DNA of 64,000 bases. Origin: an uncultured Lachnospiraceae bacterium. GTDB taxonomy: Bacteria > Bacillota > Clostridia > Lachnospirales > Lachnospiraceae. Positions 1 through 8,400 of this stretch are shown piece by piece. Each line of letters starts with the position of its first letter. The first letter of the stretch is position 1. The stretch spans positions 1 through 64,000 of the forward strand of contig CAMWLJ010000001.1 in the NCBI GenBank assembly GCA_947175055.1. Direction: 5' to 3'. Below the pieces are notes generated by a model, which saw only the letters and a list, made by a program, of their open reading frames with translations, made no database searches and was not told where the DNA came from. Position numbers and translations under genes: made by a program.

Positions 1-33
1 AAAAAATGTTAAAAATCCAGTATTTTCAATGGT

Positions 34-2745
34 TTGATCCGCTCTCAGCTTCAATCTGTGTATAATTATTTTGGGAGATTAAGTGGTAATGCTGTTATTA
101 GTGACAGCCTATTTACAAAGTATCTCCGTAAACATGGTATAACTGTAAATAAATATCATAGAAGCCTGGATCTCATAATGATGAAATTTGATTGGGGAGT
201 AGATGAGGATGATTCTGGTAAAGAAGAACCAAAGGCGTCCATGACAACACAGGAGTTACGGGATTTTTACTATGAAAATGATGCTATTGTGGTATGGAAG
301 ACATATGATTCAAAAACGGGAAAAGAAATAAAGGCCAAAGAAAAGACTTTAACCTATAGAATGCTTTTAAGAAGCCCAGGAAAGGCCAAAGAAGGGCATT
401 GTCTTTTTATCAAAAAAGAGTTCCATAAGAAAGTTTTTAACTATCTTACAATGGGGTTATGGAATAAGATGCCAAATATGAAAGGAGCAAAGATAGTTGA
501 AATGTCTGCTTATGCGCCGCTTATTACCGCAACAGCAATAGATTATATTCAGATTCCTATGGAGAATATTTTTGTGTTAGAGGATCAAAAAAGTTCCTGT
601 TATAAAAAGGCGATCACTGTAAAGGCCAAAGAAGTTGAGCATACCAGAAAAGTAAAGGATTATTCAGCGTTTGAGGAATATGTTAATCAATATGGATTGA
701 CATTTTATAAGAAAACAGAAAAGGAAAATCCAGAATTAAAATATGTGGAGAGAAGCAAAAAAGTTTTAGCGGAATATGGGATTGATGCGGATTTATGTCC
801 TGAAAAGAATGTTACATATTATAAAAAGGAATGTTGCTGCGACAGAACAAATGAGTTATCGGAAATCACAAATACTCTATGGGATGGTATGGGTATAATT
901 TCAGATGAAATTTTTCCAGAGAATATGGAAGGATTCATATATTGTAGAAGTCACTTTTTTAAGTCATGTTTATTCCGGGGGAATATCCAGGAATACTTCA
1001 GGGACTATTATGGTGATGATTATGATACAGCATATGAAACGGATATGACAGGGAGAAGGATGAAAGTAACAGATATCAAAGTAATCGTTACAGAAAATTC
1101 GCTGAAATGGATAAAATTTCTTGAATTAATGAGTAAGAGCGGAACTATGGAAGATGGTTTTAAATATTATAGTAAGATTATGAAAAAAGATGGTGAAATG
1201 TTTGCAATTGTAAAGACTTCCCATAGAAGCAAATATGATGAGTTACAAAGAAGTTCTTTCCAAATGAACAACACATTACTCACTACAGACAAAAACATTT
1301 TAAAAGGAATTGCGGTTCCAAGCATAGGGTATTGTAATAAGCTGAAAACGGATGATGAAGCATTCCTGAAATATTTAAAGGTGACTGGTTCAGCAAGGTA
1401 CAGTATAAATAATGTTCTGATTGACCTGTACAGACTGAATGATGAATTCAGATATATGGAATGGTTCAAAAATAAAAGGAAGGCAAAGATTAATGAACTA
1501 AAAGACCAGAGATTAAAGCTTGGGAAATTATTTCAGTATGGGGATAACTTGACGATATGTGGGAATCCGGTTGCAATGTTAATGGCAGTAACAGGACAAA
1601 ACTATCAGGATGAAAATTGTTTTATCCAGATAGAAGATAGGATTCAGTGTTGTACAAGCAGATTTGCAGAGGGAGAAAGGCTTGCAGGATTCCGCTCACC
1701 ACATAATAGTCCTAATAATATCGTGTATTTAGAGAACGTACATCCTGAAAGGATCAAGAAATATTTTTCTAAGCTGGGCGATAATGTCATTATTATTAAC
1801 GGGATTGGAACTGATGTACAGAGCCGTTTGAATGGGCAAGACTTAGATACAGATTCAATTTATACTACAAACCAGAAAAATATTGTTGAACTGGCGAAGA
1901 AAGCATACAAAGAATGCCCAACGATTATCAATGATATAAGGTATGGGATAAACGAATATGATAAAACTATGAAGTCATATTCAAAAATGGATTCAAATAT
2001 TTCTGCAGCGCAATATAGTATTGGTTCCGCAAGCAATATGGCACAGTTGGCTTTAAGCTATTGGTTTGATGGTGGATGTGAGGATAAAGAATTGGAGGAT
2101 GTTTTTATAATATGCAGTGTGTTAGCGCAAGTGGCGATTGATTCATGTAAAAGAAGTTTTGAAATAAAAGTGGGAAGTGAATTAGCAAGGATTGAGAAGA
2201 TGCAGTGCATGGAACATGATCCAAGATATCCTGTTTTTTATGCTGATGTACAGAAATATAACAATAAGAGGAAAAAGGATAATAAGCTGGAGATCAAAAA
2301 GAGTGATGTTGGCTTCTTTAATTGCCCAATGGATTTGCTTTATCAAATCATTGAAGATGGGATAATTGACCTCAGAAAGCATAAGGAACTGAACATTAAA
2401 ACATATAGGGAAGGCGAATATGGCGTAAAATCTATTTTCGAGTACAAAGCAGATAAAGTTAATGTAGACCGAAAGCAATATAAAAAGGTGGTTGATATAG
2501 TAAAGGAATATGATATGCGGATAAGTAGTTTAAATAGGGAAGGAAACACTAATCATAATGAGCGGCTTAATGAGTTTGAGGTCTGTATGGATAAATTGAA
2601 AAATCTTACTATTAATAACAATACTATGTATACATTGATTGCATATGCGTTTAAGCCCGGAAATGAGGATATGAGAGATAGCATGTTAACAGTTTTATAT
2701 GATAAGAATAAAAAGGCGTTCTTGAATTGCTTCAAAAAAAACTGA
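34..2745 (+). CDS. Double-psi beta-barrel RNA polymerase-like protein (YonO/RdRP-like)
   Basis: The likely role is single-subunit RNA synthesis encoded by the mobile element. Around residue 603 the protein reads GQDLDTDSIY, with Asp603, Asp605 and Asp607 spaced like the metal-binding DxDxD of RNA polymerase beta-prime, YonO and the eukaryotic RdRP family (usually DxDGD; here Thr replaces Gly). Upstream lie a stretch at residue 394 (KTSHRSK, then LQRSSFQMNNTLL) and, near 510, NLTICGNPVAML, followed by RSPHNSPNN. Their order resembles the second barrel and NP/RP motifs of that superfamily. The long N-terminal part is unassigned. The start is uncertain: TTG at 34 has no convincing ribosome-binding site and a stop lies at 10-12, so the gene may begin outside the window or be broken at its 5' end. 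Codons are AT-rich. The motif is seen directly; the polymerase activity is inferred. Confidence 0.62.
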   Translation: MIRSQLQSVYNYFGRLSGNAVISDSLFTKYLRKHGITVNKYHRSLDLIMMKFDWGVDEDDSGKEEPKASMTTQELRDFYYENDAIVVWKTYDSKTGKEIKAKEKTLTYRMLLRSPGKAKEGHCLFIKKEFHKKVFNYLTMGLWNKMPNMKGAKIVEMSAYAPLITATAIDYIQIPMENIFVLEDQKSSCYKKAITVKAKEVEHTRKVKDYSAFEEYVNQYGLTFYKKTEKENPELKYVERSKKVLAEYGIDADLCPEKNVTYYKKECCCDRTNELSEITNTLWDGMGIISDEIFPENMEGFIYCRSHFFKSCLFRGNIQEYFRDYYGDDYDTAYETDMTGRRMKVTDIKVIVTENSLKWIKFLELMSKSGTMEDGFKYYSKIMKKDGEMFAIVKTSHRSKYDELQRSSFQMNNTLLTTDKNILKGIAVPSIGYCNKLKTDDEAFLKYLKVTGSARYSINNVLIDLYRLNDEFRYMEWFKNKRKAKINELKDQRLKLGKLFQYGDNLTICGNPVAMLMAVTGQNYQDENCFIQIEDRIQCCTSRFAEGERLAGFRSPHNSPNNIVYLENVHPERIKKYFSKLGDNVIIINGIGTDVQSRLNGQDLDTDSIYTTNQKNIVELAKKAYKECPTIINDIRYGINEYDKTMKSYSKMDSNISAAQYSIGSASNMAQLALSYWFDGGCEDKELEDVFIICSVLAQVAIDSCKRSFEIKVGSELARIEKMQCMEHDPRYPVFYADVQKYNNKRKKDNKLEIKKSDVGFFNCPMDLLYQIIEDGIIDLRKHKELNIKTYREGEYGVKSIFEYKADKVNVDRKQYKKVVDIVKEYDMRISSLNREGNTNHNERLNEFEVCMDKLKNLTINNNTMYTLIAYAFKPGNEDMRDSMLTVLYDKNKKAFLNCFKKN

Positions 2746-2942
2746 AAAAAGTCCACAAAAAGGGGCTGAAAGTACTGATTTTACGGGCGTTCTTATGATT
2801 GGCTATGAAGGGAGGCGAGAACAGATCGTAAGCTAAGTAGGGTCTCTCTCAAAATATGTAGTGAATATCATACTATCGGTATTGGCGGTGTCTGGCATTA
2901 TGGAAAATCCAGATCATAGAAAGCTGCCAATGCTACGCTCAT
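2746..2942. other. Non-coding stretch after the polymerase-like gene
   Basis: No plausible gene was found here. With the hairpin region that follows it forms a 460-base gap before the small HTH gene. I see no clear terminator directly after the stop at 2745 and no confident promoter. Confidence 0.4.
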
Positions 2943-3138
2943 AACTGCATTATGCAGTTGACATAAATTCTTCCAAATGCACTACTTCTCCAACTATTCA
3001 GTTTTTTAGTCGGTATAAACCTCAAAACTTATATCGGCATTATCCAGAACTCCACAATCTGGATGTACCACAATAACAATGCAAAATCCTGCATATGCAG
3101 GTCATCCGGTGACAGGACTCCACAACCTGTTACTGGAT
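2943..3138. repeat. Cluster of four perfect or near-perfect hairpins of two alternating types
   Basis: Type 1 palindromes: AACTGCAT-T-ATGCAGTT at 2943-2959 and CCTGCATATGCAGG at 3088-3101. Type 2 hairpins: ATCCAGA / TCTGGAT at 3042-3064, and ATCCGGTGACAGG / CCTGTTACTGGAT at 3104-3138 (two G-T pairs). Both type 2 hairpins enclose exactly the same nine-base loop, ACTCCACAA, and both are followed by GT. Stems differ while loops are identical, so selection on the loop or its protein contact is plausible. The cluster lies 70 bases before the small HTH gene. It could be an operator or leader RNA for that gene, an origin, or a recombination or packaging site; nothing in the sequence decides. Confidence 0.6.
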
Positions 3139-3207
3139 GTTATTATAAAATTTTTTATTCACTATTACATAAACGAATAGCAACAGATAAGGAAAGGGGT
3201 GAAAACA

Positions 3208-3390
3208 GTGGACTTAAAAGAAAAGGTGAAATCTTTTTTAAACGATACGGGAGCTACAGTTACAGCTTTCTGTAAAAGGATAGAAATAAGTCCTACTTAT
3301 TATTATAAGTGGATAAATAACAATGTTGAATTTTCAGATCAACTTATCAGTCGTATCAATAATTTTCTAAATGAAGTCTACGCAAAGTAG
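3208..3390 (+). CDS. Small Cro/XRE-like helix-turn-helix protein
   Basis: This is a 60-residue basic protein with little beyond one helix-turn-helix: an N-terminal helix (DLKEKVKSFLNDTG), then TVTAFCKRIEISPTYYYKWINNN, the pattern of an XRE/Cro recognition unit, and a closing helix. I chose GTG at 3208 because AAAGGGG at 3193-3199 is then 8 bases upstream; the in-frame GTG at 3199 overlaps that ribosome-binding site. The likely role is a DNA-binding regulator or excisionase-like factor of the element. The hairpin cluster immediately upstream is a candidate operator. The fold is inferred from pattern only. Confidence 0.6.
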   Translation: MDLKEKVKSFLNDTGATVTAFCKRIEISPTYYYKWINNNVEFSDQLISRINNFLNEVYAK

Positions 3391-3615
3391 GCGTAAGTAG
3401 TAAATCATTTGTAGAGTAACCGTCAATCAAACACATATAAAATTCAAATCAAAATCTAATAACATCCAATGCGGCATAAAATCAAAGTCGTAAAATCAAA
3501 TAGAAGACAATTACAACTGAATAACGTGAAAACTGAATAGAGAAATAAGAACTACGGAGGAAACAATTACGGAGAAGAAACAAGTAACGATTAGGGCAGA
3601 TACAGAGGAAGAGAC
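3391..3615. other. AT-rich non-coding stretch with a decayed coding fragment
   Basis: No full gene is seen. Near 3556 GGAGG is followed by an open stretch without a standard start codon that ends EEETEHIF then stop at 3630. The repeat module 715 bases downstream also begins in a short frame ending DEHIF-stop. This suggests remnants of a small gene family that were carried along with the duplicated module. Confidence 0.35.
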
Positions 3616-3694
3616 CGAACATATTTTCTGATTTTGCTATGATTCTATTGTGGAGATGGAATTGGGGTGGTATAATTTAGAAGTAGAGAAGAAG
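3616..3694 (+). promoter_or_regulatory. Promoter module, copy 1 of a 79-bp direct repeat
   Basis: This 79-base segment matches 4331-4409 without gaps at about 69 of 79 positions. It contains TTGTGG at 3648-3653, a 17-base spacer and TATAAT at 3671-3676 preceded by TG one base away, an extended -10. Both hexamers and the TG are identical in the second copy. It drives the zinc-ribbon gene at 3716. Confidence 0.7.
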
Positions 3695-3715
3695 TAGGAA
3701 AGTTGAGGGGTGGTT

Positions 3716-4228
3716 ATGGGTAAGAAGATCATATGTGAATCGTGCGGAACTATTTTTCCATTTGAAAAAGCAAAAGATTTTACTGTATGTCCAGTTTGTA
3801 ATGTGTCTTTTGATGATGGAGAAGAGACAGATGCTTCTGCCCATGATGACACACTTAAGACTAAAGACGAGCATTCAGATTGTATTACTTGGTATTATTA
3901 TGGATATAAAAGCGATAATGGTAAGACTGCTACTTTAAGAGATAAGGCTATTGACTTAACACAGTATGGAGATACATTTTTCCTTATAAAAGAATTCAAA
4001 GCACCACCAAGAGATTCGAATGGGAGTTCTGATAAAGCAAAAGAAATTCTTAGAAAATACATTCCAGATGCGTTTTCAGAATCAAAGGGAAAAGAAACAT
4101 CCGTTAGTTGCCCTTGGTGTGGGAGTACTGAATATACATTGTTAAATAGAGGTTATTCTATCTGGACTGGATTTTTAGGCAGTGGAAAAGTAAAAAGAGT
4201 ATGCAATCGGTGTAAAAAGGAATTTTGA
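3716..4228 (+). CDS. Double zinc-ribbon protein of unknown function
   Basis: The product is 170 residues with two Cys4 knuckle pairs. The N-terminal one reads CESCGTIF...CPVCNVSF (about residues 7-33); the C-terminal one reads CPWCGSTEYTLLNR...RVCNRCKKEF (about 135-170). The middle segment, from about residue 55 to 125, has WYYYGYKSDNGK and is not recognised. The C-terminal ribbon has the tyrosine/glycine-rich spacing seen in many small phage and bacterial zinc-ribbon proteins. ATG 3716 was chosen because GAGGGG lies 5 bases upstream; GTG 3710 overlaps it. It shares its promoter module with the next gene, which suggests co-expression. Binding of nucleic acid is likely but not shown. Confidence 0.6.
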   Translation: MGKKIICESCGTIFPFEKAKDFTVCPVCNVSFDDGEETDASAHDDTLKTKDEHSDCITWYYYGYKSDNGKTATLRDKAIDLTQYGDTFFLIKEFKAPPRDSNGSSDKAKEILRKYIPDAFSESKGKETSVSCPWCGSTEYTLLNRGYSIWTGFLGSGKVKRVCNRCKKEF

Positions 4229-4262
4229 TCATAAGAAAATTTAATATTGAACAAGGATTTAA

Positions 4263-4290
4263 GGGAGATTATTTTCGTAGTCTCTCTTTT
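4263..4290 (+). terminator. Rho-independent terminator after the zinc-ribbon gene
   Basis: The stem GGGAGATTA / TAGTCTCTC surrounds a TTTTCG loop and is followed by a T tract at 4286-4290. It separates the zinc-ribbon gene from promoter copy 2. Confidence 0.7.
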
Positions 4291-4330
4291 ATTATGCAAA
4301 AAAATGTAGAAAAGGAAATGAAAGAATGGA

Positions 4331-4409
4331 CGAACATATTTTCTGATTGTATCATGATCCTATTGTGGAGATAGAATTGCGGTGGTATAATTATGAGGTA
4401 GAGAAGAAG
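4331..4409 (+). promoter_or_regulatory. Promoter module, copy 2 of the 79-bp direct repeat
   Basis: TTGTGG at 4363-4368, a 17-base spacer and TATAAT at 4386-4391 with an upstream TG reproduce copy 1 exactly in the core. Mismatches fall mostly outside these elements. It drives the gene at 4445. Confidence 0.7.
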
Positions 4410-4444
4410 CGATATTTAGAGTGAAGATTTATGAGGGATAAGGT

Positions 4445-5068
4445 ATGATTAAGCTGTATGAATTTGAAAGACATGCGACAAGCAAAAATGAAGCCCTAAT
4501 TCGTGCCAGCGATTATACTGGTTTTAATAAAGAAGATTTTAAATGCGAGGTAGTGAAGGAACCTAAAAGAGTCGGTTTATTTAAAAAAGAAGACGGACTT
4601 TATAATTGCTGGTATGAATATGAAGGCATGGATGCCGATAAAGAACTTAGAATTGTTGATGCGCATTTGTATGCTGATACCAAACAGAAAAGAATACTTG
4701 TTCTTAGGTATGGTTTTAAATCATATGAAATTGATTATTCTGACATGATAGATTATGAAATAGTGATAAGTTCCAGTGTCAGTACCAGAACCCGTACTAT
4801 AAGTAATAAAAACAATGCACTCAAAGGTGCAATCTTGTATGGGACAACAGGGGCGATTATCGGTGCGGCTAATTCAGAAACAATAACGGAAACTTCAACT
4901 TCCGAACTTGCAGAATTAATTATACGGTTAAAATTTGAGAATAAAAAACCTTTTGAGATTATAACTAGCGATCATAAATTTAATACGCAAAATGAGAAAT
5001 GGCGGGATATTTTAGACCAGAGCAAATTAGTAGATGAATTTTTCAGGGAATTATTAGAAAACAAATGA
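4445..5068 (+). CDS. Jag-N-like plus glycine-zipper protein, function unknown
   Basis: The product is 207 residues. Residues 1-50 (HATSKNEALIRAS...EVVKEPKRVGLFKK) resemble the Jag N-terminal domain, which usually ends in a similar EEP(K)xGLFG motif. Residues 60-120 form predicted beta strands reminiscent of bacterial PH-like domains. Residues about 122-140 (ALKGAILYGTTGAIIGAAN) are a short glycine zipper, as in membrane-inserting or oligomerising proteins. The start has GAGGGATAAGG just upstream. The gene lies between its own promoter module and a strong terminator, so it is a single transcription unit. Function is not known; an envelope-associated role is a guess from the zipper. Confidence 0.5.
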   Translation: MIKLYEFERHATSKNEALIRASDYTGFNKEDFKCEVVKEPKRVGLFKKEDGLYNCWYEYEGMDADKELRIVDAHLYADTKQKRILVLRYGFKSYEIDYSDMIDYEIVISSSVSTRTRTISNKNNALKGAILYGTTGAIIGAANSETITETSTSELAELIIRLKFENKKPFEIITSDHKFNTQNEKWRDILDQSKLVDEFFRELLENK

Positions 5069-5092
5069 CGAAAACTTAATAATGAAATAATG

Positions 5093-5118
5093 AAAGACAG
5101 TCTTCGGGCTGTCTTTTT
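5093..5118 (+). terminator. Rho-independent terminator with UUCG loop
   Basis: AAAGACAG at 5093-5100 pairs with CTGTCTTT across a cUUCGg-type loop, followed by T residues to 5118. It closes the unit that starts at 4445, 37 bases before the next start codon. Confidence 0.85.
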
Positions 5119-5154
5119 GAATGCACAAAAATATATTTTTAAGGAGCACATAGC

Positions 5155-5472
5155 ATGGATGAAAATAATTTTATACTTGATTTAATTGCCTCCCTGCGAG
5201 GTAAAGAATCACGAGAAAAAGTCAAAGAGGATATAAAAAACTTTTTAAGTGATTTAAAAATTCCTTTGATTGGCACTCTAAGCCCAAAGACACAGTCACA
5301 GTTGAAGAAGGATCTTTCTTCAATGGATGGTACAGTAAATATATCGGGAAAAGTTAGTAATAAGAGTGTTTCCACGTCATTACAACAAGCAACGGTACAA
5401 GCACAGAAACAGGCAAATACGAAGCCTGTTGAAGTAGGAGTTGATTTCTCTGTAAAAAAGACAAACTTGTGA
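5155..5472 (+). CDS. N-terminal part of the giant tape-measure protein (pre-frameshift frame)
   Basis: The 105-residue product contains GTLSPKTQSQLKKDLSSMDGTVNISGKVSNKSV and QAQKQANTKPVEVGVDF, the kind of N-terminus I recall from TP901-type tape-measure proteins of Clostridia. AAGGAGCACATAGC precedes the ATG. The frame stops at 5470-5472, but reading moved back one base at A AAA AAG (5454-5460) continues as KKDKLVNDIKLLAQQNS, which reads naturally into the large downstream protein. The two frames therefore most likely encode one polypeptide, joined by programmed frameshifting; alternatively an A was lost from the homopolymer in this strain or assembly. Confidence 0.75.
   Translation: MDENNFILDLIASLRGKESREKVKEDIKNFLSDLKIPLIGTLSPKTQSQLKKDLSSMDGTVNISGKVSNKSVSTSLQQATVQAQKQANTKPVEVGVDFSVKKTNL
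5436..5460 (+). promoter_or_regulatory. Candidate -1 programmed ribosomal frameshift signal
   Basis: A canonical heptamer A AAA AAG occupies 5454-5460 in the right phase of the upstream frame (GTA AAA AAG). AGGAG at 5436-5440 lies 13 bases before it, close to the 10-14 bases at which an internal Shine-Dalgarno stimulates -1 slippage in dnaX-type sites. A 5-6 bp hairpin (AACAGC / GCTGTT) lies about 40 bases further on, too far to be a classic stimulator. The zero frame stops 10 bases after the heptamer. Confidence 0.6.
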
Positions 5473-8400
5473 ATGATATTAAGCTACTTGCACAGCAGAA
5501 CAGCAAGCTGTTTAAAGACACTGATATGTCCATTAAGTACAATTCACTATTGGATAATGCTGAAATGGCAAGGAACAGCGTAGAACTGAGTTCGTTGCGT
5601 ACGCAATTAGGATCTCTGAGATCGGAACTTAAGGTAACTGGAAATGCTGGGCTTACATTTGGAGATTCCTTGAAGAAAAGTCTGTCTAAAGTAATGGAGT
5701 TATTTGGTAATTTTAACGTCGTCATGCAATTCAAACAGCAATTAAAGAATGCATGGATAGAAGCACGGGAGTTAGATAAGTCCTTAACAGATTTGTCACG
5801 TGTAAATGAAGGTATCACTAGAAGCGGATTTCCTGATTATCTGGACAGGGTTATTGATAAAACAAAGCAGTTATCGGTTGCAGTAAAAGATTACATAGAT
5901 TCTGTCACAACGTTTTCAAGGGCAGGATATAATCTTGCTGATTCTGAAATTTTGGCAGATGCTGCGGTACAGCTTGAGAAGGTAGGCGACATGTCTGCAG
6001 TAGATGCTTCAAAGGCACTTCTGGCTGGTTTACAGGGATATTCTGAAATTGATGGTTACGGCATGGATCAGCTTACAGAGAAAGCGCAAGCATTGAACGA
6101 TAAGATTGACAAAATCGGAAATACGGCAAGTATTTCACAAAAAGAAGTTGCTCAAGGCATTCAGACAGTTGGATCAGTAATGAGTGATGCAAATACATCA
6201 GTTGATGAATTCATTGCATTACTTGGTGCAGGGAACAGAGCTGTACAGGATTCCGACAAAGTGGCATTGGCAATCCGCACATCTGCATTAAGGATTCGTG
6301 GTTGCACAGCGGATCTTCAGGAGATGGGAGAAGAAACGGACAGCGTTGTGGAATCCACATCAAAACTAGCAGAAAAAATCAAAGGCCTTACGAATATTAA
6401 TGGTAGCGGTGGTGTAAAAATTCTTGAAACGGATGGAGAGACTTTCCGTAGTATCTTTGATATTTATAATGATATATCAAAAGTATATGATAAAATGTCT
6501 GATAAAGATGCCAGCGCATTGCTTGACCTTATTGCAGGGAAAAATAGAAGTAATCAGATTTCTGCAATTTTACAGAATATGTCAGAAGCAAATACATTGT
6601 TAGAAAGTTCATTGAATGCGGCAGGAACAGCCAGTGAAGAGTATCAGATATATTTGAACAGTGCGGAAGCTGCTTCTGAAAGATTTGGCGTGGCCATGAC
6701 GGAATCCTATAATAGCATTATAAACGGGGAAACTGTAAAGGGACTGACCAATGCAGGTACGGCGGTACTGGATTTTGCTAATTCTTGGAATGTCCTTGAA
6801 GGAACAGCCAGAGGATTCTTAACGTTAGGGATTCTGAAAGGTATCACTACTCTTACAATAGCGATTAAAAATAGTTCGTTGCAGATTTCAAATTATGGGA
6901 AAGCTCTTAATGCTGTAAAAGATATAAGTATTTATGCTCAAGGAACAGAGAAATATACTAATGCAATGAATGCTTTAAAGTCTTCATGTATCAATCTAAC
7001 AGATGCACAACTTAAGCAAGTTCTTGCCAACAGGAATCTGGAGAAATCGCAGTTAATTGAGATTTTACAGTTAGATGAATTAAAAAAAGAACAGACACAA
7101 GCAAGGCTAGCCCAGCTTGGACTGATCCAGACAACAGAGACACAGACAGTTGCACAAGGAGCGGCAACGGCAAGTACATTTTCTCTAAAAGCGGCAATGA
7201 CAGGACTTGGAGCAAGTATAAAGGCTGCATGGATGGCAAACCCCATTGGCATAACAATTATGGGTATAAGTACAGCAATTGGTGTTGCAACGTCCGCTAT
7301 GTCAAAGTACAAACAACAGTTAGAAGAAACACGCCAGAAAAATATAGAATCAGCAACAACGGCATCAGAAAATGCAGACAAGCTAAAAGATTTATATTCA
7401 GAATACAACCGCCTTGCATCCATACAGGATAGGACTACTTCCGAGGAAGAAGCATTTAAAGCAGCGGTAGAGAATATCACGGTTGCGTTAGGCGATAAGG
7501 CAGGAGTGTTGAAAAATCTTACAGCTGGTACAGATGAATATACAGAGGCATTAAAAGAAGCAACCAAAGCTGAATTAGAAGATCAATATGTGTCTGCTAA
7601 AATTGGTGCAAAAGCAGCAGAAGATGTGTTAAAGGATGCCGCATATAGTAGCTGGGATGGAAGCCATATCACCATACAGAAAAACGAACAAATGACGGGC
7701 GTTAAAGAACATATGGCAGCCTTGGAAGCAGTCAAGGGCATTCTGTCTGAATATGAGGATATAGGACAGAATGGTGTTGAATGGGAACCTGTAAATTGGG
7801 ACTCAGACCATAATGATATGAATGCAGTGGTTGAATACTACAATGCGCTTATTGAAGCAAGGAATAAGCTGGCAACGGCAGACAATGCAGATTTTTTAAT
7901 GAGTTCTGATATATACGAAGATATTAACACTACAATCAATGATCTATCAGAAAGCGTAGAATCATATACAGAACAACAGTATAATGCGTTAAAACTAAAC
8001 TATGAATGGCAAAATGGAATTCCTAGCACTAAGGCAGAATTTGAAGCAATGGAAGACTCTATCCTCAGTGTAAGTGGGGCAGGAGAGGCATTCCAAGCCA
8101 TATTAAAGGGATATCTAACAGAAGACTTTTCAGATTTGGTAACAGATATTGGAAATGTCAGTGATGCAGTAAGTGTTGTGTCAGCGCAAGTAGAGAATAT
8201 AAATACCACCTTCGACCAGGCATGGGCAGACTCCTTCACCTCAGAAAACGACAAAGTCCGTGAACTAGGCGATACCCTATTAGGACTTGCAGAAAAAGGC
8301 CGTCTCACTACTGATGCATTTGAACTGGCAGATTCTACTGTTGGTGGCTATTTCAAGAACCTCGGGATATCCGCAGACGAAGCTGTATCAAAGATCAATA

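Noticed and set aside
6938..7567. 209-residue open frame on the minus strand inside the tape-measure gene
   Set aside because: It is an antisense shadow of a clearly coding region, with no ribosome-binding site and no recognisable family.
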